The notes under the pieces were generated by a model. It ran no database searches. It was not told the DNA's origin and saw only the letters and a list, made by a program, of their open reading frames with translations. Positions 1 through 9,151 of a stretch of DNA of 64,000 nucleotides are shown in pieces. The stretch covers positions 124,001 to 188,000 of the forward strand of contig JBCCGR010000002.1 of assembly GCA_039029195.1 (NCBI GenBank). Direction: 5' to 3'. Each line of letters starts with the position of its first letter. The stretch's first letter is position 1. Source of the stretch: JBCCGR01 sp039029195. GTDB lineage: Bacteria; Pseudomonadota; Alphaproteobacteria; Rhizobiales; Rhizobiaceae. The position numbers and the translations under genes were made by a program.

Positions 1-620
1 CCATAGGGCATTGCCATCAGGAGCGCCGCACCATCCACCATGGCAGCATCAATCACGCTTCCCTTGCCACTCAGCTTGGCCTGAAGAATGCCAGACACCA
101 TACCAAAGGCCATCAGCATGCCACCACCGCCGAAATCTCCTATGAGATTGAGCGCAGGCACCGGGCCGGAGGTCTTGGTTCCCACCGCATCCAGCGCGCC
201 GGTCAGCGCAATATAGTTGATATCGTGGCCAGCAGCCTTGGCGAGCGGTCCTGTCTGCCCCCAACCGGTCATACGTCCGTAAACAAGCGCCGGGTTCCGT
301 TTCATGCAGACCTCCGGACCAAGGCCCAGCCGCTCCATGACGCCAGGTCGATAGCCTTCAATCAGCCCATCCGCGCCATCAATCAATCTCAAAACCTGTT
401 CTACACTGGCTGGGTCTTTGAGATTGGTTTCAACAATCCTGCGGCCACGTAGCAGCGGATCTCTGGTCTTGTTCGCCGTGCCGGTTGGCTGTCCTCCCGG
501 TCTGTCAATGCGAATGATCTCAGCACCATGGTCTGCCAGCATCATCGCTGAAAAGGGTCCGGGACCAATGGACGCGATTTCGACAATACGGACCCCGGAA
601 AGTGGCTTGGTTGGAGACAT
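1..620 (-). CDS. CaiB/BaiF CoA-transferase family protein (alpha-methylacyl-CoA racemase-like), 3' end missing
   Basis: Reading back from the ATG at 620 gives an open frame running off the left edge, about 206 residues. It begins MSPTKPLSGVRIVEIASIGP and continues with DRPGG, the family-typical LIEGYRPGVMERLGLGP and GHDINYIALTG. The His and Asp of that last motif match the catalytic region of alpha-methylacyl-CoA racemases. Such enzymes epimerise 2-methylacyl-CoA esters; close relatives move CoA between carboxylic acids. The C-terminal half is outside the window, so substrate class cannot be settled. Its start faces the GlxA-type regulator across a 304-base gap, so the regulator could control it, which is inference only. 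Confidence 0.85.
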   Translation of the reverse strand, partial: MSPTKPLSGVRIVEIASIGPGPFSAMMLADHGAEIIRIDRPGGQPTGTANKTRDPLLRGRRIVETNLKDPASVEQVLRLIDGADGLIEGYRPGVMERLGLGPEVCMKRNPALVYGRMTGWGQTGPLAKAAGHDINYIALTGALDAVGTKTSGPVPALNLIGDFGGGGMLMAFGMVSGILQAKLSGKGSVIDAAMVDGAALLMAMPY

Positions 621-924
621 ATCTGTGTTCTTGGTTCGTGTTCGCCTGACCCTAATGTGCGGGCGAAGCACATACGGGTCAACAGCGTCGCTGTGTTGAA
701 GCTCTTGATAAGTCGAAACTTTTTTCGCACGCACCGGGAAAGAAAAAAATTCTCGTCTCTCCGGTCACGAATTCGCTTGCGCAACTTCGATTTTCAGTCG
801 CAGATTGCGGATCGGAGACGGATTCAGATGACTCGCAACGCCGGGTATCTTCGGGAACGCTTCGAGAAACACTGAGCACCAAACGTCGCGAACGGGTGCC
901 GGTTAAACGGGAAGTGGTGCGGCG
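621..924. other. Intergenic region between divergent genes
   Basis: This gap must hold the promoters of the CoA-transferase (leftward) and the GlxA-type regulator (rightward). I see two GANTC sites near 830-845 and runs of A and T around 720-755, but no convincing promoter pair, operator or RNA gene. Confidence 0.5.
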
Positions 925-1887
925 ATGATTGCAGATTTTGAAGAACAGCGGCATTTCGCTTTTCTGGCAATCGACAAATTTTCAATGTTGTGTCTGAGCG
1001 CGGCGATTGACCCGATACGCTCTGCAAATCGCATCATCGGTCGCGAACACTATCGCTGGAGCATCGGATCCATTGATGGCGATCCAGTGGCGGCGTCTAA
1101 CGGCATGGTGCTCAATGCCGAGTTCTCCATCGATGATATCCCAAGATGTGACATTCTGTTCGTCTGTGCGGGCCTGCGTTTGGAAGTGGACAATCAGAAC
1201 CACTTGCTGGCCCGACTGCGCGACAGGGCAAGGCGCGGCGGTGCGCTGGGTTCGCTCTCGGTGGGCAGTCACATTCTGGCACAGGCCGGGCTGCTCAACG
1301 GCTATCGCTGTACGATCCACTGGGAAAATCGGGCCTCGTTCAAAGAGACGTTTCCTGACACCGATTGCACTGGCAACGTGTTTGAGATCGATCGCAGCCG
1401 CTACACCTGTGCCGGTGGTACAGCGTCTATCGATTTGATGTTGCAGATTGTGTTGCAGGAGTTTGGCGAGACGATCACCAATGAGGTTGCAAACCAGTTC
1501 CATCACGAGCGCATCCGCACCAATGCCGACCGGCAGCGCGTGGGGCCGGAGCGGGATCTTGCCGGTAAATCCACAAAGCTGAAAAAGGCTGTGGAACTGA
1601 TGGCTGAAAACCTGGAAGAGCCCATGTCGGCGCTTCAGGTGGCGCGGGCCGTCAACCTGTCGTTGCGCCAGGTCGAACGCCTGTTTTTGCGACATCTCAA
1701 CTGCACGCCGGGGCGCTATTATATGAGTGTCCGGCTTGAGCGCGCGCGGGAGCTGCTGCGCCACACCGATGCACCCATTCTTGATGTGGCACTCTCCACC
1801 GGTTTCACGTCCCACTCATATTTTGCGCAGAGCTATCGCAACCAGTTTGGTCTTTCTCCGTCCGAAGAGCGCCGGTCAAAGAGCTGA
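925..1887 (+). CDS. GlxA family transcriptional regulator (DJ-1/PfpI domain plus AraC HTH)
   Basis: A 320-residue protein. Residues about 10-195 form a class I glutamine-amidotransferase-like (DJ-1/PfpI) sensor domain with the HWENRASFKETFP signature; residues about 210-316 are an AraC-type double helix-turn-helix ending in the usual GFTSHSYFAQSYRNQFG block. Where many relatives have Cys at the nucleophile elbow, this one reads SVGSH, so the sensor probably binds rather than hydrolyses a ligand. Family members include carnitine, betaine and arginine catabolism regulators. The ATG at 925 is preceded by a GGGAAG-like ribosome site. It diverges from the CoA-transferase. The ligand cannot be told from sequence. 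Confidence 0.88.
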   Translation: MIADFEEQRHFAFLAIDKFSMLCLSAAIDPIRSANRIIGREHYRWSIGSIDGDPVAASNGMVLNAEFSIDDIPRCDILFVCAGLRLEVDNQNHLLARLRDRARRGGALGSLSVGSHILAQAGLLNGYRCTIHWENRASFKETFPDTDCTGNVFEIDRSRYTCAGGTASIDLMLQIVLQEFGETITNEVANQFHHERIRTNADRQRVGPERDLAGKSTKLKKAVELMAENLEEPMSALQVARAVNLSLRQVERLFLRHLNCTPGRYYMSVRLERARELLRHTDAPILDVALSTGFTSHSYFAQSYRNQFGLSPSEERRSKS

Positions 1888-1991
1888 TCCTGGAGCGCAT
1901 CATCGTTTCATGGAAACGCTTGTGCACTCCAAGTAAGTGTATTGCCGCAGTTCTTTGTCCCATTGATGAGTCTATCAAAAGGGGAACGGCT

Positions 1992-3260
1992 CTATCGCGG
2001 CAGAGACCGTATCCTCAATTGTGTGACCCGGTTTTTAACCCGCTTCAGCACCACAAAGCGTTTATCGTGGAATGTGAACGTCTGCTTTTCCTGCGGGATC
2101 ATCTGGGATTCATGGATCACAAGGCCAGCAATCGTTGTGGCTTCTTCGTCTGGCAGGTCCCAGTCGAGCGCCCTGTTCAAATCACGCACAGGCACCGAGC
2201 CATCAACCACAACTGACCCATCAGATTGCGGATGGACACCCTGAATGGCCTCGTCATGCTCGTCGGCGATCTCGCCCACGATCTCTTCCAGAATATCTTC
2301 CAGAGTGACGAGACCTTCCACCTCTCCGTACTCGTCGACCACAAGGGCAATATGTGCCTGTCGGCGCAGGAAGGCGTTTAGCTGGTCCTGTAACGATGTG
2401 GTTTCCGGTACGAACCAGGGAGATGAGATGATCTTGCGAACATCGAGCTTGTCGATCTTCTGTCCGTTTGCCGCCAGCGACCGCAGCAGGTCCTTCACAT
2501 GCAGAACACCGATAATGTTGTCGGTCTCATCCTGCCACACGGGAAGCCGGGTGAACGGGCTGTCCAGCACCTGTTTGTAGAGTTCCGCAGGCGGTTCATC
2601 CGCATTGAGACTTGCCATATTGGTGCGGTGAATCATGACATCGGAGATTTCGAGTTCATGCAGGTCCAGAAGCCCGCTCAGCCGGTCACGCTCGTCCTTC
2701 ACGACCGAACCTTCCTGATGTAGCATGTCGACCGCACCGCGAATCTCATCGCGGGCTGAGAGTAGTGTCACATCGGCGTCGAGTTTGACCCCCAGCCGCG
2801 TGAGGATCATCCGCACAAAGCGGTTCACCACGCCAACCACGGGGCTGAAAACGATCACCAGTCCGCGCGCCAGAGGCGATACCCTGAGTGCAAACCGGTC
2901 CGGGTTCGAAATGGCCCAGAATTTGGGCATGACTTCCGCAAAAACAACCACGATGACCGTCATGGCAAGCGTTGCGTAAGCGACACCCGCCGGACCAAAC
3001 ACCGAAATAAACAGGCTGGTCGCCAGCGCTGACGCCAGAATGTTGACGAGGTTGTTGCCAACCAGCAATGCACCAATCAGCCGGTCGCGCTCTTCAATGA
3101 GTTGCCCAACGAGGCCCGCACGCGGATCACCATTGGCTTCGAGCGACCGCATTCGGGCTTTGGAGACCGCCGTGAGTGCGGTTTCGGAACCCGAAAAAAA
3201 GCCTGAAAGCACAATGAGGGGGATGATTGCTAAAAGGGTAAGCCAGAGAGACGCGTCCAT
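1992..3260 (-). CDS. Hemolysin/CorC-type CNNM transporter-like protein with CBS pair
   Basis: A 422-residue inner-membrane protein. The CNNM membrane domain occupies residues 1 to about 190 (helices near 5-25, 62-85, 95-113 and 130-150), with GFFSGSETALTA in the first helix. A CBS pair follows at about 205-335, including VVDEYGEVEGLVTLEDILEE, then a CorC_HlyC domain at about 350-422. Family members are linked to Mg2+ or Co2+ efflux or homeostasis; the old hemolysin name is misleading. It lies 34 bases after aroB on the same strand, the usual Hyphomicrobiales order, so it is probably the last gene of the aroK-aroB operon. Confidence 0.9.
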   Translation of the reverse strand: MDASLWLTLLAIIPLIVLSGFFSGSETALTAVSKARMRSLEANGDPRAGLVGQLIEERDRLIGALLVGNNLVNILASALATSLFISVFGPAGVAYATLAMTVIVVVFAEVMPKFWAISNPDRFALRVSPLARGLVIVFSPVVGVVNRFVRMILTRLGVKLDADVTLLSARDEIRGAVDMLHQEGSVVKDERDRLSGLLDLHELEISDVMIHRTNMASLNADEPPAELYKQVLDSPFTRLPVWQDETDNIIGVLHVKDLLRSLAANGQKIDKLDVRKIISSPWFVPETTSLQDQLNAFLRRQAHIALVVDEYGEVEGLVTLEDILEEIVGEIADEHDEAIQGVHPQSDGSVVVDGSVPVRDLNRALDWDLPDEEATTIAGLVIHESQMIPQEKQTFTFHDKRFVVLKRVKNRVTQLRIRSLPR

Positions 3261-3294
3261 GATGATCCTTTTCAGATCGGAGCAGATCGCATGA

Positions 3295-4419
3295 TCAGTT
3301 CTTGCATTTGTCTTTCAGGAACGAAAGCACTTCGTTCGGCGGCACATCGTCAGCGATGAAAGCCTCACCCACGCCGCGCAACAGGATAAAGGTGAGCGCA
3401 CCGCGTTTCACCTTCTTGTCCTGCTGAATGTGTTCCAGTAGCACATCGGCTTGTGCCGTTTCACCGGGGATATCTTGAATTGAAGATGGCAGCCCAACCG
3501 CACCAAGATGGCGAACAAGTCGTTCACCAGGTTCGGGTCCGCACAGATTCATACGGCTTGAAAATTCCTGCGCCAGCGCCATGCCGATCGCCACGGCTTC
3601 ACCATGCACCAGCCGCTCGGAATTGTAGGCAACCGAAGCTTCAAGCGCATGGCCGAAGGTGTGGCCCAGGTTGAGAAGTGCCCGTTGACCGGCCTCCAGT
3701 TCGTCATTTGCAACCACATCAGCCTTGGCCTGACAGCTGATCGCTATTGCCCTTCGCCGATCAGACCCGCCGGAAAACACGGATTGCCAGTTGTCTTCCA
3801 GCCATTGGAAGAAGTCCGGGCGGTCGATCATGCCGTATTTGATGACTTCCGCATAACCGGCGCGGAACTCGCGTTCGTTCAGCGTGTCGAGCACACTGTC
3901 ATCGGCCAGAACCAGTTCCGGCTGTTGGAAAACACCGACAAGGTTCTTCCCGCGCGGCGTGTTGATGCCGGTTTTTCCGCCAACGGAAGAATCCACCTGC
4001 GCCAGAAGACTGGTGGGGATCTGTATGAGTTTCATGCCGCGGCGCACGATGCCGGACGCGAACCCGGCGAGATCGCCCACCACGCCACCGCCAAGCGCTA
4101 TCACCGCATCACTCCGCTCCAGCCGCGCAGCGATAATCCCATCAACAACCTGTTCCAGTTGAGCAAAACTTTTCGATAGCTCACCAGCGGGAACTGTGAT
4201 CGCGGCATGATCAATGCCAGCATCTGACAGGCTTCGCTGTAGCGTTTTCAGATAGATTGCCGCGACGTTTTCATCGCAGACAATGGCTGCACGGGCAATG
4301 GGCAGCAATTCGGCAATGCGTGTACCGGCTTGCTCCAGAAGCCCGCTGCCGATCAAAATGTCATAGCTACGTTTGCCAAGATCAACCCGAACGCATTCGG
4401 TCTCGTCGGATGGGTTCAT
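3295..4419 (-). CDS. aroB: 3-dehydroquinate synthase
   Basis: Second step of the shikimate pathway: cyclises DAHP to 3-dehydroquinate using NAD+ and a divalent metal in the cytoplasm. The frame opens at 4452, but I place the start at the ATG at 4419, which overlaps the aroK stop as ATGA and gives 374 residues beginning MNPSDETE. Visible family features are the NAD-binding ALGGGVVGDLAGF, PTSLLAQVDSSVGGKTGIN, and the metal-site region NLGHTFGHALEA. Overlap with aroK implies translational coupling of two enzymes of the same pathway. Confidence 0.95.
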   Translation of the reverse strand: MNPSDETECVRVDLGKRSYDILIGSGLLEQAGTRIAELLPIARAAIVCDENVAAIYLKTLQRSLSDAGIDHAAITVPAGELSKSFAQLEQVVDGIIAARLERSDAVIALGGGVVGDLAGFASGIVRRGMKLIQIPTSLLAQVDSSVGGKTGINTPRGKNLVGVFQQPELVLADDSVLDTLNEREFRAGYAEVIKYGMIDRPDFFQWLEDNWQSVFSGGSDRRRAIAISCQAKADVVANDELEAGQRALLNLGHTFGHALEASVAYNSERLVHGEAVAIGMALAQEFSSRMNLCGPEPGERLVRHLGAVGLPSSIQDIPGETAQADVLLEHIQQDKKVKRGALTFILLRGVGEAFIADDVPPNEVLSFLKDKCKN

Positions 4420-5018
4420 TGGGCAGCGTTTGCTGCCGTCAGGCCGTCGCACAGCATGTCGAGCACTTCTGCCGCCACCACATCGCGGCTCGCATTGCGC
4501 GATTCCACACGGAAATCGGCAAGCGCATAGACCGGATTGCGCTCGGCAAGCAGATTTTCCATCGTCACCTGCGGATCCTCAGTCTTGATCAGCGGACGGT
4601 TTGACCGGCGCATGACCCGCTGCATCAGAATTTCAATGTTGGCATCCAGCCAGATTGAAACACCGCTTCCGCCGATTACGTTTCTGGTCTCTTCGTCCAT
4701 GAATGCGCCGCCACCGGTGGCGATCACTGACGGGCCTTCTTTCAGCAGTCTGGAAATCACGCGTTTTTCACCGCTGCGAAACTCGGCTTCACCGAACCGG
4801 TCGAAAATATCTTCAATGCTCATCCCGGCTGCCTGCTCGATCTCATGATCGGCATCAACGAATCCCAGTTCGGTGAGCTCAGCCAGTTTTTTGCCAATTG
4901 TTGATTTACCGGCACCCATCATGCCGACCAGTACAATGGAACGGCCATCCAGGGCGCGACGAACGGTGCTGGCTCTGTCGGCCAGATAAGACGGGTTGAT
5001 TGAAGAGGCGGAAGACAG
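4416..5018 (-). CDS. aroK: Shikimate kinase, apparent CTG start
   Basis: Phosphorylates shikimate with ATP. The first ATG in frame (4922) falls inside the P-loop region (MMGAGKSTIGKK) and would remove the first beta strand. Reading upstream, the frame stays open to a TGA at about 5030 and encodes family-like sequence (RRALDGRSIVLVG) just before the P-loop. No ATG, GTG or TTG occurs in frame there. A CTG at 5018 lies about seven bases after AAAGGA, a good ribosome site, and gives 200 residues, close to normal length. Other motifs are present: DADHEIE, GEAEFR and ATGGGAF. The 3' end overlaps aroB as ATGA. The kinase is certain; the start is inferred. Confidence 0.85.
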   Translation of the reverse strand: MSSASSINPSYLADRASTVRRALDGRSIVLVGMMGAGKSTIGKKLAELTELGFVDADHEIEQAAGMSIEDIFDRFGEAEFRSGEKRVISRLLKEGPSVIATGGGAFMDEETRNVIGGSGVSIWLDANIEILMQRVMRRSNRPLIKTEDPQVTMENLLAERNPVYALADFRVESRNASRDVVAAEVLDMLCDGLTAANAAQ

Positions 5019-5299
5019 AGGACAATCCTTTCATCTCAAAATCGCAAGCCCGCTCTCGCAGGCGCTTGCGGTAGTATCATTTTGGACGGTTCACCCCAAG
5101 TGACCGAAGTGTCTTGGTTTGCTGTGTCTCACCACGGGGGTGAGGGTCCGGCGCAGTCTTGGACGCCTACAAAATCCGCAAGGCTTAGATGTTTCCCAAC
5201 CCCGGCCATTGCATCGACACTGTTCGACTTGCCAATTGCCCAAGCCTCTATCATAACGAGGGCTGCCCGGTAAATCACCTGCACCATTTGGAAGAACAA

Positions 5300-5443
5300 A
5301 TGCCAAGCCTCATCCGCCTTGTCATCGTGCTCGCCATAATTGGCGCACTCGTCTATGGCGCGATGGTTTCGCTTGCCCTGTTCGTCGAGCCAAATCCGCG
5401 GGAGATGAGCATCAAGATCAAGTCTGAACGCCTCAACAGATAG
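5300..5443 (+). CDS. Small single-span membrane protein upstream of xerD
   Basis: A 47-residue protein starting MPSLIRLVIVLAIIGAL, with one hydrophobic helix at about residues 4-26 followed by a polar tail ending KIKSERLNR. The frame is open further upstream to 5189, but the upstream part looks non-coding and the ATG at 5300 has GGAAGAAC before it. Short proteins of this shape commonly sit just ahead of xerD in Hyphomicrobiales genomes; none has a function I can name. The gap to xerD is 22 bases, so the two are probably co-transcribed. Confidence 0.7.
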   Translation: MPSLIRLVIVLAIIGALVYGAMVSLALFVEPNPREMSIKIKSERLNR

Positions 5444-5465
5444 TGGATTTGGCAATAAACACAAG

Positions 5466-6401
5466 ATGCGTGACATCTTTCTGGTCGAATCGTTCCTCGA
5501 AATGATGAGTGCCGAGCGTGGCGCCGCCCAAAACACGCTTGCAGCCTACCAGCGCGATCTGGATGGTTTTGTCGATTCGTTGTCAAAAACCAGCCAGTCG
5601 GCGCTGACGGTTGAACCGGAATCCCTGTCGAATTGGCTTTCAGGCCTGCATAAGTCGGGGCTTTCGGCGGCATCTCAGGCACGAAAGATCTCAACCCTGC
5701 GTCAGTTCTTTGCCTTTCTTTATGCAGAAGGACATAGAACCGACAATCCGGCATCAACGCTTGAAAGTCCGCGCAAGGCAAAACCTCTGCCGAAAATCAT
5801 GAGTGAAGAGGATGTGGATCGACTGATCAACCGGGCAGAGCAATTGGCCCTTTCGGGCGAGGGATCAGAAAGTGTGCAGCTCAGAAACGCCCGGACTTAT
5901 GTTCTGGTGGAGTTGCTCTATGCAACCGGCTTGCGTGTTTCTGAACTGGTGTCCTTGCCAACGAGTGCCGCCCGGACAAATCAGCCGTTTTTGAACATCA
6001 CCGGCAAAGGCGGGCGGGAGCGGCTGGTTCCCTTGAGCGATCGGGCGAGATCGGCAATGATTTTCTATTCAAGGGTGCGCATTGAGGCTGGCCGCGCTTC
6101 GGAAGAAGAGGAGTATCTGTTTCCTTCGGCGGGCGGACAATCGCACTTCACCCGACAGGCTTTTGCCCGCGATCTGAAAGCCCTGGCGGCATCGGTCGGC
6201 ATCGCGCCTCGGCTTGTTTCTCCGCATGTATTGCGGCACGCCTTTGCCAGCCATCTGCTGCAAAATGGCGCTGATCTTCGAACCGTTCAGCAGCTTCTGG
6301 GGCACGCGGATATCTCGACCACGCAGATCTACACCCATGTGCTGGAGGATCGTCTGCGCAAACTGGTGGAAGAGCATCATCCGTTGGCGAAGATCAAATA
6401 G
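5466..6401 (+). CDS. xerD: Site-specific tyrosine recombinase XerD
   Basis: Partner of XerC in resolving chromosome dimers at dif during division. It has 311 residues: an N-terminal SAM-like DNA-binding domain (about 1-90) and a catalytic domain with the full set of active-site residues, Arg157 (GLRVSEL), Lys181 (GKGGRER), His254 and Arg257 (HVLRHAFASHLL), His280 (LLGHADIS) and nucleophile Tyr289 (TTQIYTHV). The position opposite aroK and ahead of accA is standard for the order and supports XerD over XerC or an integrase. Confidence 0.93.
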   Translation: MRDIFLVESFLEMMSAERGAAQNTLAAYQRDLDGFVDSLSKTSQSALTVEPESLSNWLSGLHKSGLSAASQARKISTLRQFFAFLYAEGHRTDNPASTLESPRKAKPLPKIMSEEDVDRLINRAEQLALSGEGSESVQLRNARTYVLVELLYATGLRVSELVSLPTSAARTNQPFLNITGKGGRERLVPLSDRARSAMIFYSRVRIEAGRASEEEEYLFPSAGGQSHFTRQAFARDLKALAASVGIAPRLVSPHVLRHAFASHLLQNGADLRTVQQLLGHADISTTQIYTHVLEDRLRKLVEEHHPLAKIK

Positions 6402-6463
6402 AGACGTTCCCGTTTGAAGGAATCATCGAAATGACAAGGAGCTGCAGCTAATCAAATGTTTGG

Positions 6464-6481
6464 AACGCAGAAGCGTTTTTT
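6464..6481 (+). terminator. Possible weak intrinsic terminator after xerD
   Basis: A five-base stem (AACGC / GCGTT) with an AGAA loop is followed at once by a run of T (6476-6481). The stem is short but position and T run fit the end of the xerD transcript. Confidence 0.4.
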
Positions 6482-6576
6482 GTGAAACAGTGAAGCGCTC
6501 CAAGAGCTGCGGTTGAACGTGCCTTGAAATTGTCCCAAACAACCGTCAGACGCCAACGATCCACCCTCACAATCGC

Positions 6577-6605
6577 TTGACATTCATCGGTCATGCACCC
6601 TACGG
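6577..6605 (+). promoter_or_regulatory. Possible sigma-70 promoter for accA
   Basis: A perfect TTGACA -35 box lies at 6577-6582. Seventeen bases later comes CTACGG, a poor -10 match, about 45 bases ahead of the accA start. The -35 is convincing; the -10 is not. Confidence 0.4.
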
Positions 6606-6649
6606 CAAACTGCTTTGCCGATTTTGTGCCAGTTAAAGACAAGCCATCA

Positions 6650-7603
6650 ATGCACAATTACCTTGAGTTTGAAAAACCGGTCGCTGATCTCGAAGGCCGC
6701 GTGCGTGAATTGCGCGCCATGGCGGATGAGGATTCTGCGCTCAATCTGGACGACGAGATCTCCAGACTTGAGGCCAAGGCACAGCAAACGCTAGAAGATC
6801 TCTACAAAAAACTGCAGCCCTGGCAGAAGACCCAGGTTGCGCGCCACCCGGACCGTCCTCATCTCGTCGACTATGCAACTGCGCTGATCGAGGATTTCAC
6901 ACCGTTGTCGGGTGACCGAGGATTTGCTGAGGATCAGGCGATCCTTGCAGGACTTGGGCGTTTTGAAGGAAAGCCGGTGGCTCTGATTGGCCATGAACGC
7001 GGCCACGACACCAAATCCCGCCTGCACCACAATTTCGGCATGGCCCGCCCGGAAGGCTATCGCAAGGCGGTGCGCATCATGGACTTGGCGGAACGGCACA
7101 ATGTGCCGGTCATTACGCTGGTCGATACAGCGGGCGCTTATCCGGGCATTGGTGCCGAAGAGCGCGGGCAGGCCGAAGCCATTGCCCGTTCAACGGAAAA
7201 GTGTCTCAATCTGAAGGTGCCGATGCTCTCGATTATCATCGGCGAAGGTGGCTCAGGTGGCGCCATCGCAATAGCGACTGCAAACCGCGTCTACATGCTG
7301 GAACATGCGATCTACAGCGTAATTTCGCCGGAAGGTGCAGCCTCCATTTTGTGGCGCGATGCATCCCGCGCCAAGGATGCCGCCACCTCAATGAAAATCA
7401 CCGCGCAAGACCTCAAGGAACTGGGAGTCATTGACGCGATCATCGAAGAGCCCATGGGCGGCGCTCATCGGGATCACGCGACGATTTTTGACAGCCTGCG
7501 CAGCCAGATCAAATCTGCCTTTTCGGAACTGGACGGCAAGTCCGGTGATGAGCTGCGCAAAGAGCGTCACGAGAAATTCCTGGCCATTGGCCGAAATCTG
7601 TAA
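6650..7603 (+). CDS. accA: Acetyl-CoA carboxylase carboxyltransferase subunit alpha
   Basis: With AccD, transfers the carboxyl group from biotin on AccB to acetyl-CoA, the committing step of fatty-acid synthesis. The ATG at 6650 gives 317 residues, the normal family length, beginning MHNYLEFEKPVADLEGRV; an in-frame ATG 57 bases upstream would add a tail not seen in the family. Signature blocks include LIGHERGHDTK, NFGMARPEGYRKA, DTAGAYPGIGAEERGQ and GEGGSGGAIAI. It stands 15 bases ahead of an SDR gene and may share a transcript with it. Confidence 0.96.
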   Translation: MHNYLEFEKPVADLEGRVRELRAMADEDSALNLDDEISRLEAKAQQTLEDLYKKLQPWQKTQVARHPDRPHLVDYATALIEDFTPLSGDRGFAEDQAILAGLGRFEGKPVALIGHERGHDTKSRLHHNFGMARPEGYRKAVRIMDLAERHNVPVITLVDTAGAYPGIGAEERGQAEAIARSTEKCLNLKVPMLSIIIGEGGSGGAIAIATANRVYMLEHAIYSVISPEGAASILWRDASRAKDAATSMKITAQDLKELGVIDAIIEEPMGGAHRDHATIFDSLRSQIKSAFSELDGKSGDELRKERHEKFLAIGRNL

Positions 7604-7618
7604 TCACCGGGGAAAAAC

Positions 7619-8404
7619 ATGCAGATCAGCAGCGACATCACCGCAATCGTAACCGGCGGCGCCTCCGGGCTCGGGGAAGCAACGGCACGCCACTTGGCCT
7701 CGTTGGGTGCGCGGGTCGCGATCTTCGACATGAACGAGGACAAGGGCAATTCGGTTGCCGGCGACCTTGGCGGGGTGTTCTGCAAAGTGGATGTGTCTGA
7801 TCCCGCAAGCGTGCAGGAAGCGCTTGCAACGTCGCGCGCCGCTCTTGGGCAGGAGCGCGTGTTGGTCAACTGCGCAGGCATTGGCGCAGCGATGAAAACC
7901 GTGTCCCGCGATCGCAACACCGGCGGTGTGCGCATTCACGACCCGAACGTGTTTTCAACCGTGATCAAGGTAAACCTGATCGGCACTTTCAACATGATCT
8001 CCCATTCTGCGGCCGGAATGATTGATCTGGAACCCCTCAACGATGACGGTGAACGGGGTGTTATTGTCAATACGGCCTCGGTTGCAGCGCAGGACGGACA
8101 GATTGGCCAAGTGGCCTATTCCGCCTCAAAAGGCGGTGTGGTTGGCATGACACTTCCAATTGCCCGCGATCTGGCACGCGAAGGTGTTCGGGTTTGCACG
8201 ATCATGCCGGGCCTCTTCAGAACGCCACTGTTTGAGAGCCTCCCCGAGGAAGCAATCAAATCTCTGGAAGTCAGCGTTCCGTTCCCGGCGCGTCTGGGTC
8301 GTCCGGATGAATATGCGGCGCTCGTCGAGCAGATTTGCACCAACTCCATGTTCAATGGTGAATCGATCCGGCTTGACGGCGCGATCCGCATGGCGCCGAA
8401 ATAG
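7619..8404 (+). CDS. SDR family oxidoreductase (3-hydroxyacyl-CoA dehydrogenase type II-like)
   Basis: A 261-residue classical short-chain dehydrogenase. The cofactor loop is TGGASGLG (residues 12-19) with an acidic Asp37, suggesting NAD rather than NADP. NCAGIG follows at about 84-89, and the catalytic Ser154, Tyr167 and Lys171 lie in NTASVAAQDGQIGQVAYSAS. Overall resemblance is to HSD17B10-type enzymes that oxidise short 3-hydroxyacyl-CoAs and some hydroxysteroids. It ends 17 bases from the convergent CDP-alcohol transferase. Substrate is a family-level guess. Confidence 0.88.
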   Translation: MQISSDITAIVTGGASGLGEATARHLASLGARVAIFDMNEDKGNSVAGDLGGVFCKVDVSDPASVQEALATSRAALGQERVLVNCAGIGAAMKTVSRDRNTGGVRIHDPNVFSTVIKVNLIGTFNMISHSAAGMIDLEPLNDDGERGVIVNTASVAAQDGQIGQVAYSASKGGVVGMTLPIARDLAREGVRVCTIMPGLFRTPLFESLPEEAIKSLEVSVPFPARLGRPDEYAALVEQICTNSMFNGESIRLDGAIRMAPK

Positions 8405-8421
8405 GGCACATCGCTCACTGG

Positions 8422-9045
8422 TTAATCGCGAAAGGTCGCGTAGGCGAGCTTGATCCGTGCTGCGGTGGTGACAAAACAAATCGCCGTAAAGGCATAGGCA
8501 ATTTCGGCAAACCAGTCTGGCAGCAGGCACATCAGAACGAAGGCGAGAATGGTCTCCGTCGCCTCCGCAAGTCCGACTGTATAGAGCAGTGACTTGCTGC
8601 CGCGCGCTTCTTCGTCCACGCCGCGCTTTTCAGCCATCAGCGCGAATGTGAGAAAACTCGCGCCATTTGCGTAAAATGCAAACAGCAGCACTGCACCCGC
8701 GACGGCGTTGTTCGATGGATCGGCAAGCACAAATCCCAGCGGAATGAGACCATAGAACGCGAAATCGAGCACGATATCCAGGAAACCTCCCAGATCGGTT
8801 TTACCCGTGCGACGGGCCACAGCACCGTCAAGCCCATCTGCAAGCCGCGACACAAGAAGCAGGATCAGACCAAGAATGTAGGCGGTCTGCCAGATGGCGA
8901 CAAAGGCCGCCAAACCAAGGCCAAATCCCAGCCAGGTCACAGAATTGGCGCTCAAACCGCTCTTGGCGATGAATGCACCGATGGCATTCAGGGAAGGATC
9001 GATCTTTCGGCGCAGGCGATTGTCCAGCACGATGGCGTTTTCCAT
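8422..9045 (-). CDS. CDP-alcohol phosphatidyltransferase family protein
   Basis: A 207-residue integral membrane enzyme with about six helices. The diagnostic CDP-alcohol motif is complete: DGLDGAVARRTGKTDLGGFL followed by DIVLD, supplying the metal-binding aspartates. Such enzymes join a diacylglycerol-type lipid from CDP-DAG to an alcohol. The sequence does not single out PgsA, PssA or Pcs, and its lone position between an SDR gene and apaG gives no clue to the acceptor alcohol. Confidence 0.88.
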   Translation of the reverse strand: MENAIVLDNRLRRKIDPSLNAIGAFIAKSGLSANSVTWLGFGLGLAAFVAIWQTAYILGLILLLVSRLADGLDGAVARRTGKTDLGGFLDIVLDFAFYGLIPLGFVLADPSNNAVAGAVLLFAFYANGASFLTFALMAEKRGVDEEARGSKSLLYTVGLAEATETILAFVLMCLLPDWFAEIAYAFTAICFVTTAARIKLAYATFRD

Positions 9046-9151
9046 TTGTCGCGAGACTTAAGGGTTCAGCTATTTGCACTGCCAACGCCAGCCGCAAAGT
9101 GATATTGCAGTGCTTCAATATCAATCTTATGTCAGCGACCTGCTGTTTGTC

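Noticed and set aside
1007..1815. Open frames of 143 and 277 codons overlapping the GlxA-type gene
   Set aside because: The GlxA frame contains full DJ-1 and AraC motifs; the overlapping frames do not resemble proteins.
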